37,476 bases of DNA from Clostridiales bacterium (GTDB lineage: Bacteria > Bacillota > Clostridia > Oscillospirales > Butyricicoccaceae): assembly GCA_019421385.1 (NCBI GenBank), contig JAHZFK010000026.1, positions 1 through 37,476 on the forward strand. The letters are read 5' to 3'. Of the stretch, positions 8,837-15,807 are shown one piece after another. The notes below the pieces were generated by a model, which was not told the origin of the DNA, made no database searches, and saw only the letters and a list, made by a program, of their open reading frames with translations. Position 1 is the first letter of the stretch. Every line of letters starts with the position of its first letter. A program made the position numbers and the translations under genes.

Positions 8837-8839
8837 CTG

Positions 8840-9466
8840 TCATCGGATGTAGTTGAACATGGTGCGATGATGGGTTTCGGGCGGCTCGATCCCCGCCTTG
8901 TCGATCACTTTGAGCATCCAAGCGATATTGCGGCCGAGCTTTTCGATCACTTCCACGCCTTCAATATCCTGCTTGCACTCACCAATGTCCGCGCCATGTA
9001 CGGCATTCCAGTAATCCGAGGTGACCAGCACCATCTCCATTGCGTCCATCAGACCGAGCAACTGCTGATAGGTCTCCATACCGCCCGAACGGCGCAGCGT
9101 GCACAGTGCTGCACCTACCTTATGGTGGAACTGATTCTCCCCGCAGCAAGCCGCCAGCATAATGCGGTCCATCACGCACTTCATGCTGCCCGCAATGCCG
9201 CCGTGATACACGGGCGAAGCCAGTACGATCGCATCCGCTGCGATACATTTTTCGATGATCTCATTGACGCCGTCATCTGCCTGCACGCAGCGTAGCGTGT
9301 TATTATCCAGGCAATGATAACATGCCATGCACGGATGTACCTTTGCGCCGGGCTGGCACACCTCAAACTCGATGCCCTCCTGCGCCAGCACACCGCCGAG
9401 CACCTCGAGCATTTGCGCGCAGTTGCCGCCCTTGCGCGGCGATCCATTGATTGCTACTACTTTCAT
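8840..9466 (-). CDS. Iron-sulfur flavoprotein / NADPH-dependent FMN reductase family
   Basis: A 208-aa flavodoxin-fold protein. The FMN phosphate loop is GSPRKGGNC near the N-terminus; VLASPVYHGGIAGSMKCVMDR is the second FMN-binding segment. Between them CMACYHC followed seven residues later by a fourth Cys (C-x2-C-x2-C-x7-C) matches the compact [4Fe-4S] motif of Isf-type flavoproteins. By family it shuttles electrons between ferredoxin or NAD(P)H and small acceptors, or relieves oxygen stress. AAAGGAGG lies before the ATG at 9466. It follows the YihY gene by 46 bases, same strand, so a two-gene operon is likely. Confidence 0.8.
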   Translation of the reverse strand: MKVVAINGSPRKGGNCAQMLEVLGGVLAQEGIEFEVCQPGAKVHPCMACYHCLDNNTLRCVQADDGVNEIIEKCIAADAIVLASPVYHGGIAGSMKCVMDRIMLAACCGENQFHHKVGAALCTLRRSGGMETYQQLLGLMDAMEMVLVTSDYWNAVHGADIGECKQDIEGVEVIEKLGRNIAWMLKVIDKAGIEPPETHHRTMFNYIR

Positions 9467-9512
9467 CTTTCTTGTCCTCCTTTGTTTTTATCCGCAAACC
9501 GTCAAAAGCGGT

Positions 9513-10364
9513 TTAATCAATATGCTTCTGGTTTTCCAACCGATACAGGCGCATGACCACCAACGTGTGGTTGAGCTGCGGCCCCATCAACAGAATCATA
9601 CTGACGATATACAACCACAGCATCAGCACAATGATGGCACCCAGAGAGCCATACAGCACGGAATAGCTTGCCATATTGTCCACATAGAACGAAAATCCCC
9701 AGGAAACCAGCAGCCATGCCACCAGCGAAAACAACGCCCCCGGCCATACCTCCCGGAACTTAAGGTGCAAGTTAGGAACTATGCGATTGAACAGCATCAG
9801 AAACACAAAAATAAACGGAATCATCACCCAAAAGCTCGCATCATGCGTCATGTTGAGCACGGGCTGCGGAATCGGCACTACGCGCGGCAACAGACGGATG
9901 AGGGCTTTGCCCGCAACCACCAGAACGAAGCTGCACACCACCGACACGAGAAAACCCGCCGTGATACCGAACGAAATCAGCACATCCCAAACCATGCCGC
10001 GCGCTACCTCAACATGGTAAATATCGTTGACCGTGCGCATCATAGAACGCACCGCGCGCGACAGGAAATACAGCGTCAATCCAATGCCGATCAGCATCGG
10101 GCTGACCGGCGGCGTTGCCGCCAACTGGTCGAGATAGGAAACAATCAACTGCTGCAAACTTTTCGGAAGCATATCCAGCACCGGCTCGATCCCTTCCAGC
10201 GACAGATTGAGCCGTGCCAGAACTGCATTGAGAAAAATGAGCAGCGGAAACAAGGAAAACAGCAGGAAATAGGACAATTCTGCAGCCGCCTGCGGAATGC
10301 CATCCGAAAAGTACCGGTAAACCATGCGCTTGACCAAATAGAAAAAGCGGTTTTGTCCGTTCAT
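9513..10364 (-). CDS. YihY/BrkB family inner-membrane protein
   Basis: A 283-aa polytopic membrane protein with about six hydrophobic helices, including LSYFLLFSLFPLLIFLNAVL near the N-terminus and a C-terminal pair ending LWLYIVSMILLMGPQLNHT. The AAELSYFLLFSLFPLL segment and the GSLGAIIVLMLWLY segment are characteristic of the family. Function is unproved in general (older names: BrkB, putative ribonuclease BN). AGGAGG precedes ATG 10364. Divergent from the SLOG gene with back-to-back promoters. Confidence 0.85.
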   Translation of the reverse strand: MNGQNRFFYLVKRMVYRYFSDGIPQAAAELSYFLLFSLFPLLIFLNAVLARLNLSLEGIEPVLDMLPKSLQQLIVSYLDQLAATPPVSPMLIGIGLTLYFLSRAVRSMMRTVNDIYHVEVARGMVWDVLISFGITAGFLVSVVCSFVLVVAGKALIRLLPRVVPIPQPVLNMTHDASFWVMIPFIFVFLMLFNRIVPNLHLKFREVWPGALFSLVAWLLVSWGFSFYVDNMASYSVLYGSLGAIIVLMLWLYIVSMILLMGPQLNHTLVVMRLYRLENQKHID

Positions 10365-10396
10365 GGCATCCTCCTCTTTCCAGCACAGTTTTTATT

Positions 10397-10425
10397 ATTG
10401 TACCAGCTTTTTGGGGTATTTACAA
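10397..10425 (-). promoter_or_regulatory. Promoter of the yihY operon
   Basis: Minus strand: TTGTAA (10420-10425), 17 bases, TACAAT (10397-10402). Its -35 box ends one base from the -35 box of the divergent promoter. Confidence 0.65.
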
Positions 10426-10426
10426 C

Positions 10427-10455
10427 TTGCGTTTTCTCGCCTTGTGGTGTATACT
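10427..10455 (+). promoter_or_regulatory. Promoter of the SLOG-fold gene
   Basis: TTGCGT (10427-10432), 17 bases, TATACT (10450-10455). Transcription should start near 10462, just before the LexA-like palindrome. Confidence 0.65.
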
Positions 10456-10464
10456 GTTTGCAGT

Positions 10465-10478
10465 AGAACATTTGTTCT
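10465..10478. promoter_or_regulatory. LexA-like (DinR) box
   Basis: AGAACATTTGTTCT is a perfect inverted repeat around two bases and fits the Firmicutes LexA core GAAC-N4-GTTC. It lies 9 bases after the -10 box of the SLOG gene, where a repressor would block initiation. Confidence 0.6.
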
Positions 10479-10494
10479 GATTGGAGGGATGGAA

Positions 10495-11007
10495 ATGCAG
10501 ACCGGCCGTGACACAACCTGCTGTTTTTCCGGCTATCGCGTCGAGAAAATGCCTTTTGCTGCGAACGATCCTCGCGTCGACGTGTTGATCGCCGCGCTTG
10601 ACCGCGCCATTGCAGATGCCGCAGCACAAGGCTATACCGGTTTCTTTTCCGGTATGTCCACCGGCTTTGACCTATGGGCCGCAGAAGCCGTGCTGCGCGC
10701 ACGGGAAACCCTGCCGGTGCAACTATTCTGCGCCATCCCATTCGATCGACAGGCCGACCGCTATCCGTCCGAATGGAAACGCCGTTTCAACCATTGTCTG
10801 CTTGCCGCCGACCGCGTATTCGCGCTTTCCCGCGATTATTATGCCGGATGCTATGCCGCACGCAACCGCTTCATGGTGGATGCCTCTTCCCTGCTCATCT
10901 GCTACTTTGACGGCAAGCCGGGCGGTACGGCTCAAACCGTCCGTATGGCAAAGCAAAGCGGTTTGCATGTTGTCAATCTGGCAGACGAGCAATTACGACT
11001 CTTTTAA
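10495..11007 (+). CDS. SLOG-fold (DUF1273 / YpsA-like) protein
   Basis: A 170-aa protein of the YpsA/DUF1273 group, a Rossmann-like SLOG fold thought to bind nucleotides or their derivatives. Motifs: CCFSGYR at the N-terminus and FFSGMSTGFDLWAAEAVL, the glycine-rich ligand loop, plus IPFDRQADRYP. ATG 10495 is seven bases after GGAGG; the ATG two codons earlier is too close to it. Monocistronic, bounded by its own promoter and a terminator, with a LexA-like box at the start site, which suggests induction by DNA damage. Biochemical function is unknown. Confidence 0.75.
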   Translation: MQTGRDTTCCFSGYRVEKMPFAANDPRVDVLIAALDRAIADAAAQGYTGFFSGMSTGFDLWAAEAVLRARETLPVQLFCAIPFDRQADRYPSEWKRRFNHCLLAADRVFALSRDYYAGCYAARNRFMVDASSLLICYFDGKPGGTAQTVRMAKQSGLHVVNLADEQLRLF

Positions 11008-11018
11008 CCAAAACAAAA

Positions 11019-11055
11019 AAACTCCCTTCGACACATTCCGCGACGAAGGGAGTTT
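11019..11055. terminator. Bidirectional terminator
   Basis: 12-bp stem (11019-11030 / 11044-11055) with a 13-base loop; A-run on the left and T-rich on the right. Sits between the convergent SLOG gene and ilvE. Confidence 0.8.
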
Positions 11056-11076
11056 GCTTTTCTGGAAAATGTTTTA

Positions 11077-12144
11077 TCAGTCTACCTTGACCGTCCAGCC
11101 CAGCTCATCGGGCAGCGTGCCCCACTGGATGCCGGTCAGCGTGTTATACAGCTTGTGCGTGATCTCGCCGATCTCACCGTTGTTGATGTAGGCCACATCG
11201 CCCTCATAGCGCAATTCGCCTACCGGGGAGATAACCGCCGCAGTACCCGTGCCGAACACCTCTTCGAGCTTACCTTCCTTGGATGCCTGCATGACATTCA
11301 CGATCGGCAGACGCTCTTCCGATACCGGAATGCCCCAGTGCTTGAGCAGGTCAATGCAGCTCATACGGGTCACGCCCGGCAGAACCGTACCCACGCAGGG
11401 CGCGGTATAAACCGTGCCGTCGATCTTGAAGAAGCAGTTCATCGAGCCGACTTCCTCGACATACTTATGCTCTACACCATCCAGCCACAGCGTCTGCTCA
11501 TAGCCGAGGTCGTGCGCCTTGACCTGAGAGATCAGGCTGGCCGCGTAGTTGCCGCCACACTTGGTAAAGCCGGTGCCGCCCGGGCAAGCGCGGGTATACT
11601 CATCCTCAACAAAAATCTTGACCGGGTTAATGCCGGTAGAATAGTATGCGCCGACCGGCGAGCAGATGATAATGAACTGATGGGTCTTGGACGGACGCAC
11701 GCCCAGATGCGGCTCAGTCGCAATGACAAACGGACGGATATACAGGCTGGTGCCCGGCTGATGCGGCACCCAGTCCTTCTCAACCGATACGATCGCCTTG
11801 ACCGCCTGCACAAAATCCTCAACCGGCAGGCTGGGCAGGCACATACGGCGGTTGGTGTTGATCATACGCTCCGCATTCTTATCCGGGCGGAACAGCTGGA
11901 TCGAGCCATCCGGCGTGCGGTATGCCTTCATGCCCTCAAAGGACTCCATCGCATAGTGCAGCACCATTGCCGCAGGATCGAGCGACAGCGGCGCATAGGG
12001 CACAATACGGGCATCGTGCCAGCCCTGCTCCTCATCATGGTCGATCACCAGCATGTGATCGGTATAATAGATGCCGAAACCCAGATTGTTTTCATCCGGC
12101 TTGGGCTTTTTGTGGTCTGTAAGCTGTGTTCTGATCTGCAGCAT
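11077..12144 (-). CDS. ilvE: Branched-chain amino acid aminotransferase
   Basis: A 355-aa class IV PLP aminotransferase that exchanges amino groups between glutamate and the oxo-acids of Leu, Ile and Val. The PLP lysine lies in GFTKCGGNYAAS; EVGSMNCFF and GTGTAAVISPVGEL are further family motifs. The length fits the eukaryote-like BCAT II group (340-360). ATG 12144 is chosen because the protein then starts MLQIRTQL and the promoter's -10 box is at 12185-12190; a longer in-frame version to 12303 would run across that promoter. Confidence 0.93.
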   Translation of the reverse strand: MLQIRTQLTDHKKPKPDENNLGFGIYYTDHMLVIDHDEEQGWHDARIVPYAPLSLDPAAMVLHYAMESFEGMKAYRTPDGSIQLFRPDKNAERMINTNRRMCLPSLPVEDFVQAVKAIVSVEKDWVPHQPGTSLYIRPFVIATEPHLGVRPSKTHQFIIICSPVGAYYSTGINPVKIFVEDEYTRACPGGTGFTKCGGNYAASLISQVKAHDLGYEQTLWLDGVEHKYVEEVGSMNCFFKIDGTVYTAPCVGTVLPGVTRMSCIDLLKHWGIPVSEERLPIVNVMQASKEGKLEEVFGTGTAAVISPVGELRYEGDVAYINNGEIGEITHKLYNTLTGIQWGTLPDELGWTVKVD

Positions 12145-12184
12145 GGTGGATTCACTCTTTCTGTTATAGGTTTTGTACTCTTTC

Positions 12185-12212
12185 ATTATAGCACTTTGCC
12201 AAGATAAAGCAA
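12185..12212 (-). promoter_or_regulatory. Promoter of ilvE
   Basis: Minus strand: TTGCTT (12207-12212), 16 bases, TATAAT (12185-12190). It excludes the longer upstream start for ilvE. Confidence 0.7.
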
Positions 12213-12232
12213 GGCGTTTTTTTACAGGAAGG

Positions 12233-12261
12233 ATGACAAACCGTCTGCTTTTTGATATAAT
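12233..12261 (+). promoter_or_regulatory. Promoter of the deacetylase-like gene
   Basis: ATGACA (12233-12238), 17 bases, TATAAT (12256-12261). Divergent from the ilvE promoter. Confidence 0.7.
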
Positions 12262-12296
12262 GTGTTCGTATAGTTTGCTGAAAGGAGTGACCGCGT

Positions 12297-13481
12297 ATCC
12301 CACGCAAGCTGAAAAAGCTGCTCAGTCTTGTGCTTTGTGCAGCGCTTATCCTTGTCATACTTCCCGAACCTGCCCGCGCATTGACATTAACCGCGGTCAA
12401 CGACACACTGCTCCCCTTGTCCGACAGCACCATGCCGACGCGGCTGGGCGGCGAGCTTTATGTCCCTTATAGCGTGTTTTCCTCTCTTGGTGTATCGACT
12501 TCCAGCGAGGACAATGTGCTCAATCTGTCCTATGGCGGGGAAACACTCAGTTTCTCCACTGCGGAAGGATATGTATATGACCAGAACCTGAACAGTTACT
12601 CCCCTCCCGCTTACGACATGAATGGCACGGTGTATGTGCCCGTCAAACTCTGCTGCGGCAAGTTTGGACTGAGTTATTCCACGCTTTCTGTCTATGGTGA
12701 AACGGTGCTTCGTATCACAGATGGTTCAGCCTCCAGCGATTCCTCTTTTGCTTCCAACCAAGGCAGCGCCATCGAAAGCGCAATCAACGCCTATAACGGC
12801 GTTACACCTTCCGAACCTACGAATCCCGTAGAGCCTCCAACGAAGCCAGTGGAGCCACCCATTCCCGAGGTGGAAGAAAAGCCCACCCAAAAGCCTTCTC
12901 GTGTGTACTTAACCTTCTATGGCGCACCAACGACCGCCACAACACCGGCGACCTTGGATGCGTTGCAAAGCGCTGGACGGCTGGCAACCTTTTTCCTGCC
13001 CACTGATACGTCCACTTGGCCGGACGATGTGATCCGCCGCATGGCAGCCGAAGGACATACGATCGCACTGCTGCTGGATGCAACCGAGCAAACCTCCGCT
13101 GAGGACATGCTGGCTGCCCTATCTGCTGCCAACGATCGGCTGAACTTTTTGACTGGCCTATCCACCCGCATTGTCTCCAACGAGAACAGTATCGGCAAAC
13201 TGACACAGGCGCAGCGCGATGCATTGATCGGAGCAGGCTACCGGTTATGGGATGCCACCCTCTATTGCGGAGACGATACACAGTCCGCAGCCCGCGCCTA
13301 TGCCACCACGGCGCAACAGTTTACGCAGACCACGGCAACCGTGATCGTGAAGCTGCACCACAGCCGCAATACGGCTCAAACCGTGCAGCTGCTGGCCGGC
13401 TATATGTCCCGTCAGGGCATTCCCTCCTCGCGTATCACCTACGGCACCACGCCCATCAATGGTGCTTCCGATACCCGATAA
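12297..13481 (+). CDS. Secreted NodB/polysaccharide deacetylase-like protein lacking catalytic residues; probable ATC start
   Basis: About 394 aa, exported. From ATC at 12297 the protein opens with a basic segment (RKLKK), a hydrophobic core (LLSLVLCAALILVIL) and a PARA cleavage region: a complete signal peptide. AAAGGAG ends nine bases before the ATC and there is no ATG, GTG or TTG at that spacing; the first GTG (12330) would remove the charged part and has no ribosome site. Residues about 30-145 resemble a copper-amine-oxidase-N-like stalk, then a Pro/Glu linker, then a NodB-like fold. The metal motif expected as TFDDGPS reads TFYGAPT, and the H-x3-H motif after EGH is absent, so it is probably not an active deacetylase. 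Confidence 0.7.
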   Translation: MPRKLKKLLSLVLCAALILVILPEPARALTLTAVNDTLLPLSDSTMPTRLGGELYVPYSVFSSLGVSTSSEDNVLNLSYGGETLSFSTAEGYVYDQNLNSYSPPAYDMNGTVYVPVKLCCGKFGLSYSTLSVYGETVLRITDGSASSDSSFASNQGSAIESAINAYNGVTPSEPTNPVEPPTKPVEPPIPEVEEKPTQKPSRVYLTFYGAPTTATTPATLDALQSAGRLATFFLPTDTSTWPDDVIRRMAAEGHTIALLLDATEQTSAEDMLAALSAANDRLNFLTGLSTRIVSNENSIGKLTQAQRDALIGAGYRLWDATLYCGDDTQSAARAYATTAQQFTQTTATVIVKLHHSRNTAQTVQLLAGYMSRQGIPSSRITYGTTPINGASDTR

Positions 13482-13493
13482 ACACAGATATAC

Positions 13494-13521
13494 AAAAGCA
13501 GGCTGTATACAGCCTGCTTTT
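13494..13521. terminator. Terminator between convergent genes
   Basis: 12-bp perfect stem (13494-13505 / 13510-13521), TATA loop, T-run to the right and A-run to the left; can serve both strands. Confidence 0.85.
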
Positions 13522-13529
13522 TCTTGTGC

Positions 13530-14027
13530 TCATATGCGCTTTCGGATATGCTCCAGCGCCCCTTTTTCCAGTCTGGACACCTGTGCTTGCGAGATTTGGA
13601 TTTCATCAGCCACCTCCATTTGGGTGCGCCCCTCAAAAAAGCGCAGCCGAATGATGCGCTTTTCCCGCTCGTTCAGGCTGTCGATGGCCTCCCGCAAGGC
13701 AATGCTGGCAAGCCATTGATCATCCGTATTTTTATTATCCCCCACCTGATCCATCACACAGACCGTATCCGTGCCATCATGGAACACCGGCTCAAACAGC
13801 GATACCGGATCAAGGATGGCGTCGAGCGCCAGCACCACTTCTTCTTTCGGCATATCCATCAGCTTTGCCAGCTCCACAATATCCGGTTCGCGCTGGTGTT
13901 CGCGCACAAACGCTTCCTTGGCCTGCAACGCTTTATAAGCCGTATCCCGGAGACTGCGCGATACCCGCAGCGCGCTGTTATCGCGCAGATACCGTCGGAT
14001 TTCCCCAATGATCATCGGCATGAACAT
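13530..14027 (-). pseudogene. sigG: 3' part of sigG (forespore sigma factor), interrupted
   Basis: 165 codons matching the C-terminal two thirds of SigG: PMIIGEIRRYLRDN, VSRSLRDTAYKALQ, ALDAILDPVSLFEP and the region 4 helix-turn-helix with QAQVSRLEK. DPVSLFEP and VMDQ identify SigG rather than SigF. SigG is normally about 255-260 aa; the first 95 or so residues (regions 1.2-2.4: core binding and -10 recognition) are missing. Homology stops at the codon for the proline near 14018; the few residues before it (MF-M) are foreign, and no ribosome site precedes the ATG. A serine recombinase stop codon lies 16 bases upstream. No N-terminal half was found elsewhere in the window. Either a dead fragment or one half of a gene rejoined by excision. 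Confidence 0.85.
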
Positions 14028-14043
14028 ACAAAGTCGAAAAAAG

Positions 14044-15420
14044 CTATCCTACAGAAGATTGGCACATCTCAGCGCCTTCTATCACATAGAATATCTCAAT
14101 TTTGTCGTTTTGCAGCACGATTTTTTGCACGCAGGCGCGCACCAGTGTCTGCTTTTCCGCGTCACTTAACTTATCCCAGCAAGAGCCGATCGTTTGCAGC
14201 GCCTGCTGCGCGGCATCGTGTTCCTCCTGCCGTTCTGCCTGCTGGGCACAGGCCAGTGCCTGCTCCGCGCGGCTGCATTCTCGTCTGGCGCGTGCAATCG
14301 CATCCCGCAGGGTATCATCCTCCCCCTCCGCAAACAACTCATACAGCCGCCGCAGCTTGCGCTGTGCACGGTCGAGGGTACGGCGGCATTCCGCCGGCTT
14401 CTTTTTGCTGCGATGCGGCGAAACCGGCTCAGCAGCCAACCGGGACAGATCACGAATGACAACTTGCTCCACCTGCCGAGCCATCACCCCGCGGTTAGGG
14501 CAGTCTGCATCGTGTACCAAATGTGTCTTGGATTTGTCCCTCGAATAGCACACCAGCTTATCGCCTGCACCGCCCCATTTCTGATACCGCATTTTAGCTC
14601 CGCAATGGCCGCACACCAGAAGCCCAGTCAACAGTTTGTTGGAAGCCGCAGCGCGCGGCTTGTCCGTCCGCTGTAAACGGCGCTGGACGCGCGCAAACGT
14701 CGTTTTGTCAATGAGCGGTTCATGCCGTCCGGGATAGGTCTCGCCACGGTATACGATGACCCCCGTGTTGCTTTCCCGCAATAGGATTTGCCGCACCAGA
14801 TGCTCATATTTCAGCCCCAAGTCGCGCGCAATTCGTCCAGTCGACTGTCCTTCCAGATAACGTGCATAGATTTCTCGCACAGTCTCCGCGTCACTGTTCG
14901 GCACTAGAATCCCCTTATCCGCGTCATAGTCATACCCAAACGGGATTTTACCTCCGCCCGGCCAATAGCCCTGCTTGACGCGCTCTACCATGCCCATGCG
15001 GGTACGCAAAAAAATGTTTTCGCGTTCCAGCTGCGCAAAAGCGGACAGAATACCGATCATTGCGCGTCCGTACGGGCTTCCGGTGTCGATATTTTCATTG
15101 ATGGACACAAAGTCCACGCCATGCGGCATAAAGACATCCTCAATGAGATAAAGCGTATCTTTCTGGCTGCGGCTGAGCCGATCCAGCTTGTAAACGACCA
15201 CGCGCTCCACATTGCCGCTGCGAATGGCCTCTACCAGCTCCGTGATTGCCGGGCGAGTCAAATTCGATCCGGAAAAGCCGCCGTCTACATAACGCTGAAA
15301 CTGCGCAATGCCTTTCATGCGGCAATAGGCCTCCAGCTTTTCCGCCTGCGCTGCCAGCGAATAGCCCTCATCCGCCTGCGCCTCGGTCGAAACGCGCAAA
15401 TAAAGCGCCGTATGCTTCAT
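14044..15420 (-). CDS. Large serine recombinase (SpoIVCA / site-specific integrase family)
   Basis: A 458-aa DNA invertase/integrase that cuts and rejoins att sites through a serine-DNA link. The catalytic domain (about 1-150) has LYLRVSTEAQ with the nucleophile serine, and YKLDRLSRS with the active-site arginines; the recombinase domain follows (about 160-260), then a zinc ribbon (VCGHCGAKM and a later Cys near DADCPNRG) and a coiled-coil tail. It looks intact. Translation is coupled to the 62-aa gene upstream (ATGA overlap). It ends 16 bases before the sigG fragment, so it borders the element that split sigG, as spoIVCA borders the skin element in sigK. Confidence 0.92.
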   Translation of the reverse strand: MKHTALYLRVSTEAQADEGYSLAAQAEKLEAYCRMKGIAQFQRYVDGGFSGSNLTRPAITELVEAIRSGNVERVVVYKLDRLSRSQKDTLYLIEDVFMPHGVDFVSINENIDTGSPYGRAMIGILSAFAQLERENIFLRTRMGMVERVKQGYWPGGGKIPFGYDYDADKGILVPNSDAETVREIYARYLEGQSTGRIARDLGLKYEHLVRQILLRESNTGVIVYRGETYPGRHEPLIDKTTFARVQRRLQRTDKPRAAASNKLLTGLLVCGHCGAKMRYQKWGGAGDKLVCYSRDKSKTHLVHDADCPNRGVMARQVEQVVIRDLSRLAAEPVSPHRSKKKPAECRRTLDRAQRKLRRLYELFAEGEDDTLRDAIARARRECSRAEQALACAQQAERQEEHDAAQQALQTIGSCWDKLSDAEKQTLVRACVQKIVLQNDKIEIFYVIEGAEMCQSSVG

Positions 15421-15605
15421 AATTCATCCCTTCCGAGACTGCATCCCTCCGCTTCCAGTATAGCAGAGGGGGCGGTATCGGGCAATGGAAGCTGCTGCCT
15501 GCTGCGCGCCGTACTGAGCAGCGCCCCGATTCCTTCCTGATCCAGCAGCAGCGGCGGCATCACGCCATGCAGGCGCCTGCCGTTGAGATACCGTATCACC
15601 TGCAT
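15417..15605 (-). CDS. Small protein coupled to the recombinase, unknown function
   Basis: 62 aa, beginning MQVIRYLNGRRLHGVMPP. AAAGGG lies 10 bases before the ATG and its TGA overlaps the recombinase ATG (ATGA), which points to translational coupling. I do not recognise a family. By position it might be a recombination directionality factor or an excision helper, but there is no direct evidence; it could also be only a leader that drives recombinase translation. Confidence 0.55.
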   Translation of the reverse strand: MQVIRYLNGRRLHGVMPPLLLDQEGIGALLSTARSRQQLPLPDTAPSAILEAEGCSLGRDEL

Positions 15606-15680
15606 CTTATCACACCCTTTCCGCTTCTAGTTTGCCCAGATTTTTCGCAAAGCAACCCCTCCAAAGAATGATACAGGAAT

Positions 15681-15701
15681 TACTCAAAATCTACTCAAAA
15701 T
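15681..15701. promoter_or_regulatory. Tandem direct repeat upstream of pta
   Basis: TACTCAAAAT occurs twice (15681-15690 and 15692-15701), an 11-base period, immediately before the pta -35 box. An inverted half (ACTTGAG, 15705-15711) overlaps that box. Also within the upstream region of the divergent recombinase pair. Candidate activator or repressor site. Confidence 0.4.
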
Positions 15702-15706
15702 AATAC

Positions 15707-15736
15707 TTGAGAAGTAATAGCAACAGGGTGTATAAT
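15707..15736 (+). promoter_or_regulatory. Promoter of pta
   Basis: TTGAGA (15707-15712), 18 bases, TATAAT (15731-15736). The leader can form a 9-bp hairpin (15749-15757 / 15774-15782). Confidence 0.7.
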
Positions 15737-15807
15737 GTGGGTACAATAGTTTGTCCGCGGCCACCTTCTGCGCCGGACAAACCCATAAAAATGGAGGAGA
15801 ATGCACC

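Noticed and set aside
9327..10466. 379-codon plus-strand frame over the flavoprotein and yihY genes.
   Set aside because: Runs across two well-supported minus-strand genes and the divergent promoters; His/Gln/Arg-rich composition typical of antisense reading.
11077..12303. Longer ilvE starting at 12303.
   Set aside because: The extension covers the ilvE promoter (12185-12212) and is unlike BCAT N-termini.
13489..13525. Possible CRISPR-like or insertion-sequence repeat near convergent gene ends.
   Set aside because: The inverted repeats at this and similar sites are single terminator hairpins with A/T runs; no repeated spacer arrays or transposase genes were seen in the window.
13530..14027. 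Intact short sigma factor gene starting at ATG 14027.
   Set aside because: Regions 1.2-2.4 are absent and no ribosome site precedes the ATG, so it cannot work as a normal sigma factor; treated as an interrupted sigG.
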